Origin: Sediminibacterium ginsengisoli
Lineage (GTDB): Bacteria; Bacteroidota; Bacteroidia; Chitinophagales; Chitinophagaceae
Reading direction: 5' to 3'
NCBI GenBank assembly: GCA_945865545.1
Contig: CAMBEQ010000002.1
Coordinates: forward strand, 41,433 to 105,432
Length of the DNA: 64,000 nt
Shown: positions 9,648-18,964 of the stretch, in pieces
Layout of the letters: each line of letters begins with the position of its first letter
How positions within the stretch are numbered: position 1 is the stretch's first letter
The notes under the pieces: model-generated
Told to the model about the DNA's origin: nothing
What the model saw: only the letters and a program-made list of their open reading frames with translations
The model's database searches: none
Translations under genes and position numbers: made by a program

Positions 9648-10360
9648 TGCTGCTTTTATTTTATAATAAAGTAGTAAATTATACTCGTGCTTTTCTTCAT
9701 TTATTTTATCCGCATATTTGCTTAGAATGTGGCACAGACCAACTTTTAGCCCATTCCGTTTTATGTACAACCTGTGAAAATAATTTACCGTATACCGATC
9801 TTTTCCAGATTGAAAATAATATGATTGAAAAAGTTTTTTTGGGAAGATGTAAAATTTCTACAGCGGGTGCAGGTTTATTTTTTTCTAAAGATTCTATTGT
9901 ACAAATTTTAATTTTCGAATTAAAATATAAACAAAATAAAAAAGCAGGTTGGTTATTAGGAAGAATTATTGGTAGCGCCATTCAACAATTAAGTCGTTTT
10001 AATACAATTGATTTACTCATCCCTATTCCTATTTCTAGAAAAAAAGAAAGACAAAGAGGTTTTAATCAATCCATTATTATTTGTGAGGGCATACAACAAA
10101 TTTTACCTGCTTTAAAAATAGCTTCCGTTTTAAAAAAGCCAAGATCCACCCGCAGCCAAACCTTTAAAGGAAGGCTGCAAAGAACTGACCCATTCGAGCA
10201 TGTATTTGTGCTAGCTGACCCAACCCCGATTAAGGGGGCTAGTTTACTTCTTATTGACGACGTGATTACCACCGGCGCTACCATTGAAGCAGCTGCAAAT
10301 TGCCTGTGGTGGGGCCAACCCCTGTCCATTTCTCTGGCTGCAGCCACTTATACACTCTAG
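9647..10360 (+). CDS. comF: ComF-family phosphoribosyltransferase-like protein
   Basis: The protein has 237 residues. An N-terminal double CxxC zinc site (C25, C28, C40, C43) is followed by a type I phosphoribosyltransferase fold with the PRPP loop LLIDDVITTGAT (about 201-212) and the ERQRGFNQS motif typical of ComF/GntX. In naturally competent bacteria ComF assists handling of incoming single-stranded DNA. Here the coupling to radA by a TAATG overlap supports a DNA recombination or uptake role, but no other competence gene is in the window. Confidence 0.9.
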   Translation: MLLLFYNKVVNYTRAFLHLFYPHICLECGTDQLLAHSVLCTTCENNLPYTDLFQIENNMIEKVFLGRCKISTAGAGLFFSKDSIVQILIFELKYKQNKKAGWLLGRIIGSAIQQLSRFNTIDLLIPIPISRKKERQRGFNQSIIICEGIQQILPALKIASVLKKPRSTRSQTFKGRLQRTDPFEHVFVLADPTPIKGASLLLIDDVITTGATIEAAANCLWWGQPLSISLAAATYTL

Positions 10361-10409
10361 TCAACTTTTTTAAGGATAATTTGTTATTTTTAAAACTCAA
10401 ACCCTAATT

Positions 10410-10934
10410 ATGAAATTTATTTTAAGCACTTTATTAATGGCTTTTAGCCTTAACTTATCAGCTCAAAGCATTCATACTTTTAATGTAAAAAGTATCGATG
10501 GCAGTACATTGAATTTAGCCAAGTATAAAGGTAAAAAAATGCTCATTGTGAATACGGCTTCTAAATGCGGTTATACCCCTCAATATGAAGCTTTGGAAAA
10601 AGTATATGAGCAATACAAAGACAAATTAGTAGTCGTTGGATTTCCTTGCAATCAGTTTGGTGGACAAGAACCAGGTAGTAATGAAGACATTGCCGCCTTC
10701 TGTAAAAAAAATTATGGCGTCACTTTCCCAATGACAGATAAAATAGATGTAAAAGGCGACAACACGGCACCTATTTATCAATGGCTTACTCAAAAAGCAA
10801 AAAATGGCGTATTAGATGCAAGCATTGGTTGGAATTTTAATAAATTTCTAATTGATGAAAATGGAAAAATGATTGCTTATTTTCCAAGTAATGTAAAGCC
10901 AGATAGCGATGCGATTTTGTCGTATTTGAAATAA
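10410..10934 (+). CDS. Secreted glutathione peroxidase-family thiol peroxidase
   Basis: The protein has 174 residues. A signal peptide (cleavage after LSAQ, about residue 19) is followed by a GPx thioredoxin fold. The peroxidatic Cys is C53 in SKCGYT. The Gln of FPCNQFGGQEPG (about Q82) and the Trp-Asn of GWNFNKFL complete the active site, and C98 (AAFCKKNYG) is in the place of the resolving cysteine. It is therefore a thioredoxin-dependent, non-selenium enzyme that reduces peroxides. The signal peptide places it in the periplasm, which is less common than cytosolic GPx. Confidence 0.92.
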   Translation: MKFILSTLLMAFSLNLSAQSIHTFNVKSIDGSTLNLAKYKGKKMLIVNTASKCGYTPQYEALEKVYEQYKDKLVVVGFPCNQFGGQEPGSNEDIAAFCKKNYGVTFPMTDKIDVKGDNTAPIYQWLTQKAKNGVLDASIGWNFNKFLIDENGKMIAYFPSNVKPDSDAILSYLK

Positions 10935-10977
10935 TTTTATAGGCTCCCTTTTATAAACTATCCATTATCTTCGTTGA

Positions 10978-12180
10978 ATGTTATTGAGTGAAGTAATTGG
11001 ACAAGAACCTTTAAAAAAACAATTGGTTCAAATGGTGCAACAACAAAGGCTAAGTCATGCCTTATTGTTTGTTGGCCCAGAAGGCTCAGGGGCGCTACCT
11101 TTAGCCATTGCTTTTGCGCAATATATTGTGAGCATCCCTAATCAAAAAGCTTCAGACGCAGCCGATTTATTTGGAGCCGCCGCCGATAGTACTGCGCCAG
11201 TAAAAATTTATAGTCCCGATGAAATTGCTGCTTTACCTGCTTATCATAGAGCAAGTAGTTTAATGCACCCCGATTTGCATTTTTCATTCCCATCCATTAC
11301 TGAAAAACCAGGACAAAAAAATATTAGCGCCAACTTCATAGAAGAGTGGAGAGAGTTTATTAATATTTATCCCTACGGCAACGCTTTTGATTGGCTCCAA
11401 TTTATCAAGGCCGAAAATAAACAAGGAAATATTAGTGCAGACGAATGTGCTGAAATTATAAAAAAACTTTCTTTCAAAAGTTTTGAAAGTGCTTATAAAG
11501 TTTTAGTGCTTTGGATGCCAGAATATTTAGGTAAAGAAGGAAATAAATTATTAAAATTAATTGAAGAGCCCCCAGACAATACTATTTTTTTATTAGTTGC
11601 TGCCAGTGAAGAAAATATTTTACCCACCATTTTAAGTAGATGCCAATTTATTAAAGTGCCTCGACTATCCAAAGAGGCCATTGAAGAAGCTTTAATTTCC
11701 AAAGGAAAAATAGAACCTGAAAAAGCAGGTCAAATAGCCTCTATGTCGGATGGCAATTACCGAGAAGCTTTACATTTATTACAACACAGTGATGCCGACT
11801 TCTTAACGCAAATTAGAGAATGGCTCAATGCTATTCTTAAAAATGGGCCGGTAGCTCAAATGAAATGGGTAGACGACATGAGTAAAATGGGCCGTGAGCC
11901 TCAAAAGCAGTTTTTAAAGTATTTTAACCATTTATTAGAACAAAGTATCCGTTTAAAGGTATTGGGTAATGACCTTCCCTTGGACCCTGATTTAAAGGAT
12001 TTTGCCTTAAGAATCAATAAAATTGCTGGAGTGGGGCAAATGGAGGCCATTGTTCAGGAAATAGACAAAGCCACCTATTATATTGAGCGCAATGCCAACG
12101 CAAAAATGCTATTTATGGCCTTGGGCATCAAGTTCTATCATATCATTCAGAACAAATCCTTAATTTTGACAGAAGCATAG
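10978..12180 (+). CDS. holB: DNA polymerase III delta-prime subunit
   Basis: The protein has 400 residues. It starts MLLSEVIGQEPLKKQLVQMVQQQRLSHALLF in fragments typical of clamp-loader AAA+ subunits. The P-loop is degenerate (GPEGSGALPLA, without the GKT), as expected for delta-prime, which does not hydrolyse ATP. The SRC arginine-finger motif is intact (ILSRCQFIKVP). The region between the P-loop and KLLKLIEEPP is longer than in the E. coli protein, a usual Bacteroidota feature. A near-consensus -7 box, TATCTTCG (10966-10973), lies five nt before the ATG. Confidence 0.92.
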   Translation: MLLSEVIGQEPLKKQLVQMVQQQRLSHALLFVGPEGSGALPLAIAFAQYIVSIPNQKASDAADLFGAAADSTAPVKIYSPDEIAALPAYHRASSLMHPDLHFSFPSITEKPGQKNISANFIEEWREFINIYPYGNAFDWLQFIKAENKQGNISADECAEIIKKLSFKSFESAYKVLVLWMPEYLGKEGNKLLKLIEEPPDNTIFLLVAASEENILPTILSRCQFIKVPRLSKEAIEEALISKGKIEPEKAGQIASMSDGNYREALHLLQHSDADFLTQIREWLNAILKNGPVAQMKWVDDMSKMGREPQKQFLKYFNHLLEQSIRLKVLGNDLPLDPDLKDFALRINKIAGVGQMEAIVQEIDKATYYIERNANAKMLFMALGIKFYHIIQNKSLILTEA

Positions 12181-12253
12181 GTCGTGAAATAGAAATAAGG
12201 CGCTTAGCACCGATGCAAGGTATTTTAATCATTAACAGTAGAACTTAGAATAT

Positions 12254-13645
12254 ATGGGATGTGGATCATGTGGAACAGGAACGCCTAACGGCTGTAAAAG
12301 CAATGGTGGTTGTAGTACTGGTGGCTGTAACAGACTCAATGTACATGATTGGCTTCGTGACCTGCCAATTGATGATGTAGCCACTCAATGCAAAGTGGTG
12401 GAAGTAAGCTTTAAACAAGGCAGCCGAAAAGAATTTTTCAAAAACACTACCTTACAACATTTTGAGAAAGGGGACTATGTAACTGTAGAAGGCGTCAATG
12501 GATTTGACCTAGGCGAAATTTCCTTAACAGGGGAACTAGTTAGAATACAATTAAAGAAAAGAGGGACAGATGAATTTAGTCCTGAGATGAAAAAAATTCT
12601 AAGACCCAGCAACGAACGTGATTTAGAAACTTACCATATAAGTAAAAGCAGAGAAGCCGCTATGTTATCCAGAAGCAGAGCCGCTGCCAGAGACCTTAGG
12701 TTGGAGATGAAATTGAGTGAGGTGGAATTGCAAGCCGATGGGAAAAAAGGTACTTTCTTTTACACTGCCGATGACCGTATCGATTTTAGAGAATTAATAA
12801 GAACTTTTGCGGGTGAGTTTAAAGTGAAAGTAGAGATGCGCCAAATTGGAATTAGACAAGAAGCAGCAAAAGTGGGTGGCATAGGAAGTTGTGGTAGAGA
12901 ATTATGTTGTAGTACTTGGTTACACGATTTTAAAAGCGTTAACACCACTGCAGCACGTTATCAAAATTTATCCATCAATCAAACCAAATTAAGTGGCCAA
13001 TGTGGTCGTTTAAAATGTTGCTTGAATTTTGAATTAGATACTTACTTGGATGCTTTACAAGCATTTCCTGATTATGCCGATACTTTACAAACCGTGATGG
13101 GTCAAGCATTTTTAATTAAGAAAGATATTTTCAAAAATTTAATGTGGTACACTTTGCCTAATAACACAAAGCATTATCCGTTAACCATTGACCGCGTGGT
13201 AGAAATAAAACAATTGAACAAACAAGGAATTGCTGTTGAAGAATTACAAGCTATTGAGTTAATTAGTGGCAAACCAAAAGAAGTGGAACCTTCCTTTGTG
13301 GATGTGGTTGGACAAATAAGCTTAAGGACATTAGAGAAAAATGATCGTCGTCGCAGAGATCAACAAAGAAATAACAACGATCGTAGACCCAACTATAATG
13401 ATAGAGGTAACGATAGGAATAATGATAGAAGTCAAGACCGCAACAACAATGCATCAGCAGGACCTAGCAATAGACCGAATAATGGGCCAAATAACAATAG
13501 ACCCAATAATAGCCATTTTAATAGACCCAATCAAGGTGGAAGCGGACCAAGACCAAATAATAACAATGGTCCAAGACCCAACAATGGTCCTTCAAGACCA
13601 AATCAAGGTCCTTCTAATGCGCCATCCAATAATGAGCCAGCTTAA
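12254..13645 (+). CDS. ricT: PSP1-domain protein, RicT/YaaT-like, with Cys-rich head and Asn/Arg/Pro tail
   Basis: The protein has 463 residues in three parts. A Cys/Gly-rich head carries C3, C6, C13, C19 and C24. The PSP1 core (about 45-330) includes the CGRELCC and CGRLKCC motifs. The last 110 or so residues are a low-complexity Asn/Arg/Pro/Asp tail built from units such as RPNNGP. In Bacillus, RicT works with RicA and RicF in a complex carrying iron-sulfur clusters that promotes mRNA maturation; those partners are not in this window. The cysteines here are good candidates for metal or cluster ligands. Gene context after holB is standard for the phylum. Confidence 0.88.
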   Translation: MGCGSCGTGTPNGCKSNGGCSTGGCNRLNVHDWLRDLPIDDVATQCKVVEVSFKQGSRKEFFKNTTLQHFEKGDYVTVEGVNGFDLGEISLTGELVRIQLKKRGTDEFSPEMKKILRPSNERDLETYHISKSREAAMLSRSRAAARDLRLEMKLSEVELQADGKKGTFFYTADDRIDFRELIRTFAGEFKVKVEMRQIGIRQEAAKVGGIGSCGRELCCSTWLHDFKSVNTTAARYQNLSINQTKLSGQCGRLKCCLNFELDTYLDALQAFPDYADTLQTVMGQAFLIKKDIFKNLMWYTLPNNTKHYPLTIDRVVEIKQLNKQGIAVEELQAIELISGKPKEVEPSFVDVVGQISLRTLEKNDRRRRDQQRNNNDRRPNYNDRGNDRNNDRSQDRNNNASAGPSNRPNNGPNNNRPNNSHFNRPNQGGSGPRPNNNNGPRPNNGPSRPNQGPSNAPSNNEPA

Positions 13646-13661
13646 TTAAAAGCAAAAAATA

Positions 13662-13931
13662 TTATTTAGCTTTTTTTAATTTAATCATCACCACGCCATT
13701 TTTGTATTTAATTCCAAATTTTGCAATGGCATCTGGACCTTTAAATACATTCACAGATTCAATCAACTCTGTATTTATTTTTCCAACTTTATCGTAAGGT
13801 ATTTCTACACTATCTAATAAATAAGTACTTAAACTTGGGTCATTTTTTGCCAATTTAGGTTGTTGAGGTTCTTGTGCATTTAGTATCAAAATAGTCATCA
13901 TCCCAATGGCTAAAAACAATATCTTTTTCAT
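13662..13931 (-). CDS. Small secreted TonB-plug-like protein
   Basis: The protein has 89 residues. A signal peptide (MKKILFLAIGMMTILILNAQ) is followed by about 65 residues. The second half (IESVNVFKGPDAIAKFG...KNGVVMIKLKK) is recognisably the end of a TonB-dependent receptor plug domain, where IESVEVLKGP...GANGVILITTKK is usual. There is no barrel, TonB box or other domain. Isolated plug-like segments also occur at the ends of some Bacteroidota M56/BlaR-type and carboxypeptidase-regulatory proteins, so this may be a free version of that module. Its function is unknown. It is convergent with ricT, with only 16 nt between stops. Confidence 0.65.
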   Translation of the reverse strand: MKKILFLAIGMMTILILNAQEPQQPKLAKNDPSLSTYLLDSVEIPYDKVGKINTELIESVNVFKGPDAIAKFGIKYKNGVVMIKLKKAK

Positions 13932-13949
13932 TATTAATTTTTTAATTGA

Positions 13950-15674
13950 TTAAATATATAATTTTTCTAACTCCCTATTGGTAAAGTCCATTAATTTTTT
14001 TACATAATTAGGTGAGAAATTAAATTCAATTCCTGCTGCCTCATACAAAGCGGGCAATGTTTTTGTGCCTCCTAAACTTAATGCATTCATGTAATTTTCT
14101 AAAGCACTAGTTGGATTATTTTGATATTGCATCCACATGCCTATAGCCCCTAATTGTGCAATGCCGTATTCAATATAATAAAAAGGCACTTCAAATAAAT
14201 GCAATTGTCTTTGCCAAGAAATAGCTCTAAACGAATCTAAACCTGAGTAATCTATACTATCGGTAGAAAATTCTTTAGTGATAGCATTCCAAGTGTTTGT
14301 TCTTTCTTGAATACTATGATTTGGATTTTCATACACCCAATGTTGAAATTTATCTATAATAGCTATCCAAGGGAAAATAGTAATCGTACGTTCTAATTGA
14401 TGCTCTTTGGCTCTATTTAAATCTGACTCCTTATCGAAAAAAGATTGCCAATGATTCATGGTGAACAATTCCATAGACATACTTGCTACTTCGGCAATTT
14501 CCATAGGGTATTCTTTAAAACCACTTAGTGATAACGGATGCGCTAAAAAAGAATGTATAGCGTGCCCTCCTTCATGTACCATAGTAGTTACATCACCCAT
14601 TTGCCCTGCTGCATTCATGAAAATAAATGGCGCACCCGATTCCGCCAAAGGACAATTGTATCCGCCAGGTGCCTTTCCTTTTCTACTTTCTAAATCAAAA
14701 TGTTTTAACTCATTCATTTTTTTCAAGCAATCCGCGAAAAACGGATTGAGCTGCTCGAAACAGGTCACTGACTTTTCAAATAAATCTTTTCCGTCGGTAA
14801 ATGGCCTCAAAGGTTGCGTGCCTGCGGGTTCTGCTTCTGTATCCCATGGCTTTAAAGTAGCTAAGCCTAATTTCTTTTTTTTACGCGCATAAATTTTATC
14901 AATCAAAGGAAGTACATGCAATTTAATGGCTTCATGAAACTGAAAACAATCTTCTTTCGAATAATCAAACCTGCCCAATTCCACAAACTTATAATCTCTA
15001 TAATTGGCAAAGCCTGCATTCAATGCTATTTGATTCCTTTTTTGTACCAAGCTGGAAAATAAATCATGTAAGCTATCTTGATCTTGCAAGCGACGATCAC
15101 ACACTTTACGATACACTTCTTCTCTCACTCCCCTGTCGGCATCTTCCAAAAATTGAGCCGCTTGTTGTAAAGTATATTCTTGTTCTCTAAAACTAATAGT
15201 CATCTTTCCTGCAATGGTTCCATACTGTTGTTGTAGTACACTTAATTCTGCTTGTATGGGAATATTTTCTTCCCTAAAAAGTTCTATATTTTTTTTAACC
15301 GATCTTAAATAAGTAAAATACAATTCTTGATTTAGCTCTTTGGTATAGGGGCAGTTAATTAATTTTTTATTAAGGGCATCCGCATAAGGCTGCATTTTGG
15401 GTTGAATCTCCATGCAGAAATAATTAAATGCCTCTTCCAATGATTTATCGGTGGTATCGCAGGTCATTTTTATTTGTCTCCAGCAAGCATCTTCACTAAT
15501 AAATGCCTCTAATTCACTTAAGTCCAATAGCCATTTTTCAAGTGTTGCCACCTGGTCAATAGGCCTTTCCAACAGTTCCTTAAAAAAGGATTCAATACTG
15601 GCCCAATCCGTTAAAACATAGGCTGCAGGTAAGTAATGGTGGGGCAATTTTTGAATGTCGGCCGTTCTTGGCAT
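13950..15674 (-). CDS. M3-family oligoendopeptidase
   Basis: The protein has 574 residues. It is a cytosolic zinc metallopeptidase of the M3 (PepF/thimet) family, which cuts short peptides. The zinc motif HEGGH is at about 367-371, followed by the downstream glutamates in EIAEVASMSMELF (about 392-402). The N-terminal helical region and the C-terminal SWQRQLHLFEVPFYYIEYG segment are typical of PepF. There is no signal peptide. It is transcribed divergently from mutL, with a perfect TAAATTTG -7 box 20 nt before its ATG. Confidence 0.94.
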   Translation of the reverse strand: MPRTADIQKLPHHYLPAAYVLTDWASIESFFKELLERPIDQVATLEKWLLDLSELEAFISEDACWRQIKMTCDTTDKSLEEAFNYFCMEIQPKMQPYADALNKKLINCPYTKELNQELYFTYLRSVKKNIELFREENIPIQAELSVLQQQYGTIAGKMTISFREQEYTLQQAAQFLEDADRGVREEVYRKVCDRRLQDQDSLHDLFSSLVQKRNQIALNAGFANYRDYKFVELGRFDYSKEDCFQFHEAIKLHVLPLIDKIYARKKKKLGLATLKPWDTEAEPAGTQPLRPFTDGKDLFEKSVTCFEQLNPFFADCLKKMNELKHFDLESRKGKAPGGYNCPLAESGAPFIFMNAAGQMGDVTTMVHEGGHAIHSFLAHPLSLSGFKEYPMEIAEVASMSMELFTMNHWQSFFDKESDLNRAKEHQLERTITIFPWIAIIDKFQHWVYENPNHSIQERTNTWNAITKEFSTDSIDYSGLDSFRAISWQRQLHLFEVPFYYIEYGIAQLGAIGMWMQYQNNPTSALENYMNALSLGGTKTLPALYEAAGIEFNFSPNYVKKLMDFTNRELEKLYI

Positions 15675-15693
15675 AAGATGAAATTTTAAGAGG

Positions 15694-15701
15694 CAAATTT
15701 A
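15694..15701 (-). promoter_or_regulatory. Promoter of the M3 peptidase gene
   Basis: On the minus strand TAAATTTG matches the Bacteroidota -7 consensus TAnnTTTG exactly. A TTTTG lies about 16 nt further upstream, at an acceptable -33 spacing. The box is 20 nt before the ATG. The same interval holds a near-match (TACTTTTA) for mutL on the plus strand, so the two promoters overlap back to back. Confidence 0.65.
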
Positions 15702-15731
15702 CTACTTTTACACACTTCAAAAGCGATTAAA

Positions 15732-17594
15732 GTGTCCGATACCATTCACTTACTTCCAGACCACATTGCCAACCAAATTGCTGCCGGGGAGGTCATTCAA
15801 AGACCTGCCAGTGCGGTAAAGGAATTATTGGAAAATGCAGTAGATGCAGGTGCTACCGAAATTCGCTTATTGGTCAACGATTCAGGTAAAGCCTTAATTC
15901 AAGTTATTGACAATGGGAAAGGCATGAGTCCAAAAGATGCACAAAATGCATTTGCCCGTCATGCTACAAGCAAAATAACCACCATTGAAGATTTATTTCA
16001 GATAAGGACGATGGGATTTCGTGGGGAAGCTTTGGCTTCCATTGCCGCTGTAGCGCAAGTAAGTTTAAAAACCCGAAGAGCCGAAGATGAATTAGGTACC
16101 AGTGTAGAAATTGAAAATAGCAAGGTAACCGAAACCAGTTCAGTGGCCTGTGCAGCAGGTACAACGATTAGTATGAAGAATTTATTTTTCAATGTGCCTG
16201 CTCGTCGCAATTTTTTAAAAAGCAATAGTGCCGAATTTAAACATATCATTGAAGAATTTACTAGAGTTGCGTTGGCTTTTCCGGAAGTTAATTTTAGTTT
16301 AACCAGTAATGGGCAAGATGTATATCATTGGGAAGGCGGCAGCTTTAAACAAAGAGCCATTCAGGTATTGGGCAATAGTTATCAAACAAAATTAGTGACC
16401 GTAGGTGAACAAACAGATTACCTTACTATTACCGGCTTTGTAGGAAAACCCGAGACCGCTAAAAAAACAAGAAGTGATCAATATTTTTTTGTAAACCGTC
16501 GCTATATCAAAAGCGCTTACTTACATCATGCAGTGGCTAACGCTTTTGATGGTTTAATAGCCAAAGAAAATTTTCCTAGTTATCTTTTATACATTGACGT
16601 TGATCCCACACAGGTGGATATTAATGTGCATCCAACCAAACAAGAAATTAAGTTCGAGGACGATAAAATAATTTATGCATTTGTTCAAGCGGCAGTCAAA
16701 CATGCTTTAGCACAATTTAGTATTGCCCCTTCTTTAGATTTTTCTTTAGACGCTTCCATCCAACAATTAGATGCCATTCAAAAACCCTTTACTACCGAAA
16801 ATGCCAATACAGCTGCGAGTCAGTCATTGTATGAAGGTTTTACGAAAAAAAATCAAGCCCATTTTATATCCAAATCAGAAAATGCTTCTAAGCAAGATTG
16901 GAAAAGTTTTTTTTCCACTATACCTAGTGCAGAAAATACAGTAGGTCAAGAAGGCATTGATAGGGACCATTACATTGTAAAGGCCTCTTCCATGGGCTTC
17001 TATAAAGACGGCAGCCCATTACAAATTAGTCCCGAAGCAAGCTTACTTCAATTGCATCAAACTTTTATTATAGCCCCAAGTCACAGTGGTTGCATCATCA
17101 TCCATCAACAATTAGCGCATGAAAGAATTTTGTATGAGAAATTTCAAAAAGCCAGTGCCCATCCACACGCCACTCAAAAAAGTTTATTTCCAGTGGTTTT
17201 AGAGTTAAGCGTGAGCGACGCCATTTTATTAGAAGAAATAATAGAGGACCTTGCCTTAATTGGTTATGAAATAGAAGCCTTTGGAGCCAATAGTTTTATC
17301 ATACAAGGAATTCCAGCCGACGTCAATGCGGGCAATGAAAAAAATGCAATAGAATTATTATTGGAACAATTCAAACATTTTAGCGGGGAGGTTAAATATA
17401 GTAAAAGAGAAAAATTAATTCGTTGTATGGCTCGTCAAATGGCCATCAAAGCGGGGCAATCTTTAACGCAAAAAGAAATGCATGTACTTATTGAAGGATT
17501 GAGTGAATGCGATATACCTAATATTACCGCCTCAGGAGCACCCACTTTTATTGAATTTAAAGAAGATTATTTAAATGGTTTATTTAGTAAATAA
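15732..17594 (+). CDS. mutL: DNA mismatch repair protein MutL (endonuclease motifs degenerate)
   Basis: The protein has 620 residues with a GTG start. The GHKL ATPase domain is complete: E31 and N35 in KELLENAVDAG, DNGKGM (about 60-65), HATSKI and GFRGEA (about 95-100). MutL couples MutS mismatch recognition to strand removal. In the C-terminal domain the metal-binding endonuclease motif DQHA(x)2E(x)4E reads HQQLAHERILYE (458-469), so the Asp and His are gone while both Glu remain. The ACR motif reads MARQMAIK, and no CPHGRP is visible. No mutH lies in the window. How nicking is provided is therefore unclear. Confidence 0.94.
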   Translation: MSDTIHLLPDHIANQIAAGEVIQRPASAVKELLENAVDAGATEIRLLVNDSGKALIQVIDNGKGMSPKDAQNAFARHATSKITTIEDLFQIRTMGFRGEALASIAAVAQVSLKTRRAEDELGTSVEIENSKVTETSSVACAAGTTISMKNLFFNVPARRNFLKSNSAEFKHIIEEFTRVALAFPEVNFSLTSNGQDVYHWEGGSFKQRAIQVLGNSYQTKLVTVGEQTDYLTITGFVGKPETAKKTRSDQYFFVNRRYIKSAYLHHAVANAFDGLIAKENFPSYLLYIDVDPTQVDINVHPTKQEIKFEDDKIIYAFVQAAVKHALAQFSIAPSLDFSLDASIQQLDAIQKPFTTENANTAASQSLYEGFTKKNQAHFISKSENASKQDWKSFFSTIPSAENTVGQEGIDRDHYIVKASSMGFYKDGSPLQISPEASLLQLHQTFIIAPSHSGCIIIHQQLAHERILYEKFQKASAHPHATQKSLFPVVLELSVSDAILLEEIIEDLALIGYEIEAFGANSFIIQGIPADVNAGNEKNAIELLLEQFKHFSGEVKYSKREKLIRCMARQMAIKAGQSLTQKEMHVLIEGLSECDIPNITASGAPTFIEFKEDYLNGLFSK

Positions 17595-17647
17595 CCATCT
17601 AAACCTTATATACCGGGCCATTCTTCGATAGCCTCCTCCTTACATAA

Positions 17648-18964
17648 TTAATATTGACGCATCAAAGTAGTCAAATATTTTTCTACCGCTTTTCTAACCG
17701 AGCTAGAGGAAGGACTTATATGATTAGCGACCAATACAGAAAAAATAAGCTCGGTTCCTTTTTGGGTAACGATAAACCCACTGAGTGCCACCTGATTACC
17801 CAAAGTGCCCGTTTTTGCATAGATGACTCCAGGTATATTTTTATAGTAGGCTCCTAAAGTTCCTTCCCCTCCTTGTGCAAAAATATTTTTTAATCTATCC
17901 AACCCAAATTGCGCTTGCATTGTTTGCAGCAAGGCTATAAAATTTTCTGGGGTATTTAAATTAAACCTACTCAAGCCGCTGCCATCTGCCCACTGCGTGG
18001 TTTGTGGAGAAAGATTTAAATCATTTTTTAATACCGCTTTAATAGTAGCTACCTCATCAATTTTATTTAATAATTGCGCACTGGTCATTAATAAAATTTG
18101 CTCTGCATAAAAATTATCGCTTCTGTTCATCATTATTTTTAACAAAGTATCGGTAGGCACTGTTTTTAAAAGACTAGCTGAACTTAGATCCCAGCCCTTT
18201 TGGATAATCAATGGATATTTAGGATGGAGTGTATCTTCAATCAATGACTTGGTTAGACTATAGGTTGGATCTGTTATAAATGGGATTTGTTGAAGTTGAT
18301 CATTATTATATTTATCTGTGGTATAAAAATGATTGCTATGCAAATCCCTTGTCCAAACGCTATACTTTGCAGCCAATTCTTGTCCTTGAATAAAATATTT
18401 TGGCTGAAAGTGTGTGCCATTCTTAGTATTGCTTATTGTTACCACATTGCCATAGATAGGAAATCTATTTCTCTCGGGTTGATAGTCATCGGCATAATCA
18501 TCCCAAGCCCAGCCCTTGCCATACATCGAAAAAGTATCGGGTGTAGTAGGCAAACACAATACCACTTGCTTGCTGGTATTTTTAATAATATCTGCTACGG
18601 GTTGATAAGAAAAATCGGGATGTAAAAAAGTGGGGTCTCCCATGGGTAATAAAAAAATACTATCCGCTGTTTCTTTTATTTGCCAACCTGGAATAGAATC
18701 CTTTAAATATTTCAAGCCTACATAACAGGAAAGAATTTTAGTATTACTCGCAGGTGTAAAATATTTATTGCTTTGGTAACGATCTACCCAAGTTTGATTG
18801 CTTTGATTGTACACTGCCGTACCAATATGGGCACCTTGTAAAGACGGGTCCTGTAATAAATGATGTTGCGCTTTTTGAATCGAACATGCACTTATTAAAC
18901 TACAAAAAAGTATACTCGTAAAATAGGAGGAAATATTTATTCTCTTTCTAATGCTCTTAACCAT
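17648..18964 (-). CDS. dacB: D-alanyl-D-alanine carboxypeptidase/endopeptidase, PBP4 type (S13)
   Basis: The protein has 438 residues. It trims or cleaves peptidoglycan cross-links in the periplasm. The three penicillin-binding motifs are present: S73-N-T-K76, SDN in MNRSDNFYAEQ, and KTG in YAKTGTLGN near residue 385. The N-terminus has a hydrophobic segment ending in LISAC, which makes it a probable lipoprotein. The assigned ATG overlaps the end of the arginase-like gene by 28 nt, so the two minus-strand genes are probably co-transcribed. An ATG inside the signal region would remove the overlap but shorten the leader. Confidence 0.93.
   Translation of the reverse strand: MVKSIRKRINISSYFTSILFCSLISACSIQKAQHHLLQDPSLQGAHIGTAVYNQSNQTWVDRYQSNKYFTPASNTKILSCYVGLKYLKDSIPGWQIKETADSIFLLPMGDPTFLHPDFSYQPVADIIKNTSKQVVLCLPTTPDTFSMYGKGWAWDDYADDYQPERNRFPIYGNVVTISNTKNGTHFQPKYFIQGQELAAKYSVWTRDLHSNHFYTTDKYNNDQLQQIPFITDPTYSLTKSLIEDTLHPKYPLIIQKGWDLSSASLLKTVPTDTLLKIMMNRSDNFYAEQILLMTSAQLLNKIDEVATIKAVLKNDLNLSPQTTQWADGSGLSRFNLNTPENFIALLQTMQAQFGLDRLKNIFAQGGEGTLGAYYKNIPGVIYAKTGTLGNQVALSGFIVTQKGTELIFSVLVANHISPSSSSVRKAVEKYLTTLMRQY

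Noticed and set aside
10978..12180. Loss of the Walker A lysine in holB as a possible inactivating mutation
   Set aside because: A degenerate P-loop is normal for the delta-prime subunit.
13263..13649. Overlapping ORFs on both strands in the ricT tail (63 and 102 residues)
   Set aside because: They arise from the low-complexity Asn/Arg/Pro repeat and have no start context or recognisable sequence.
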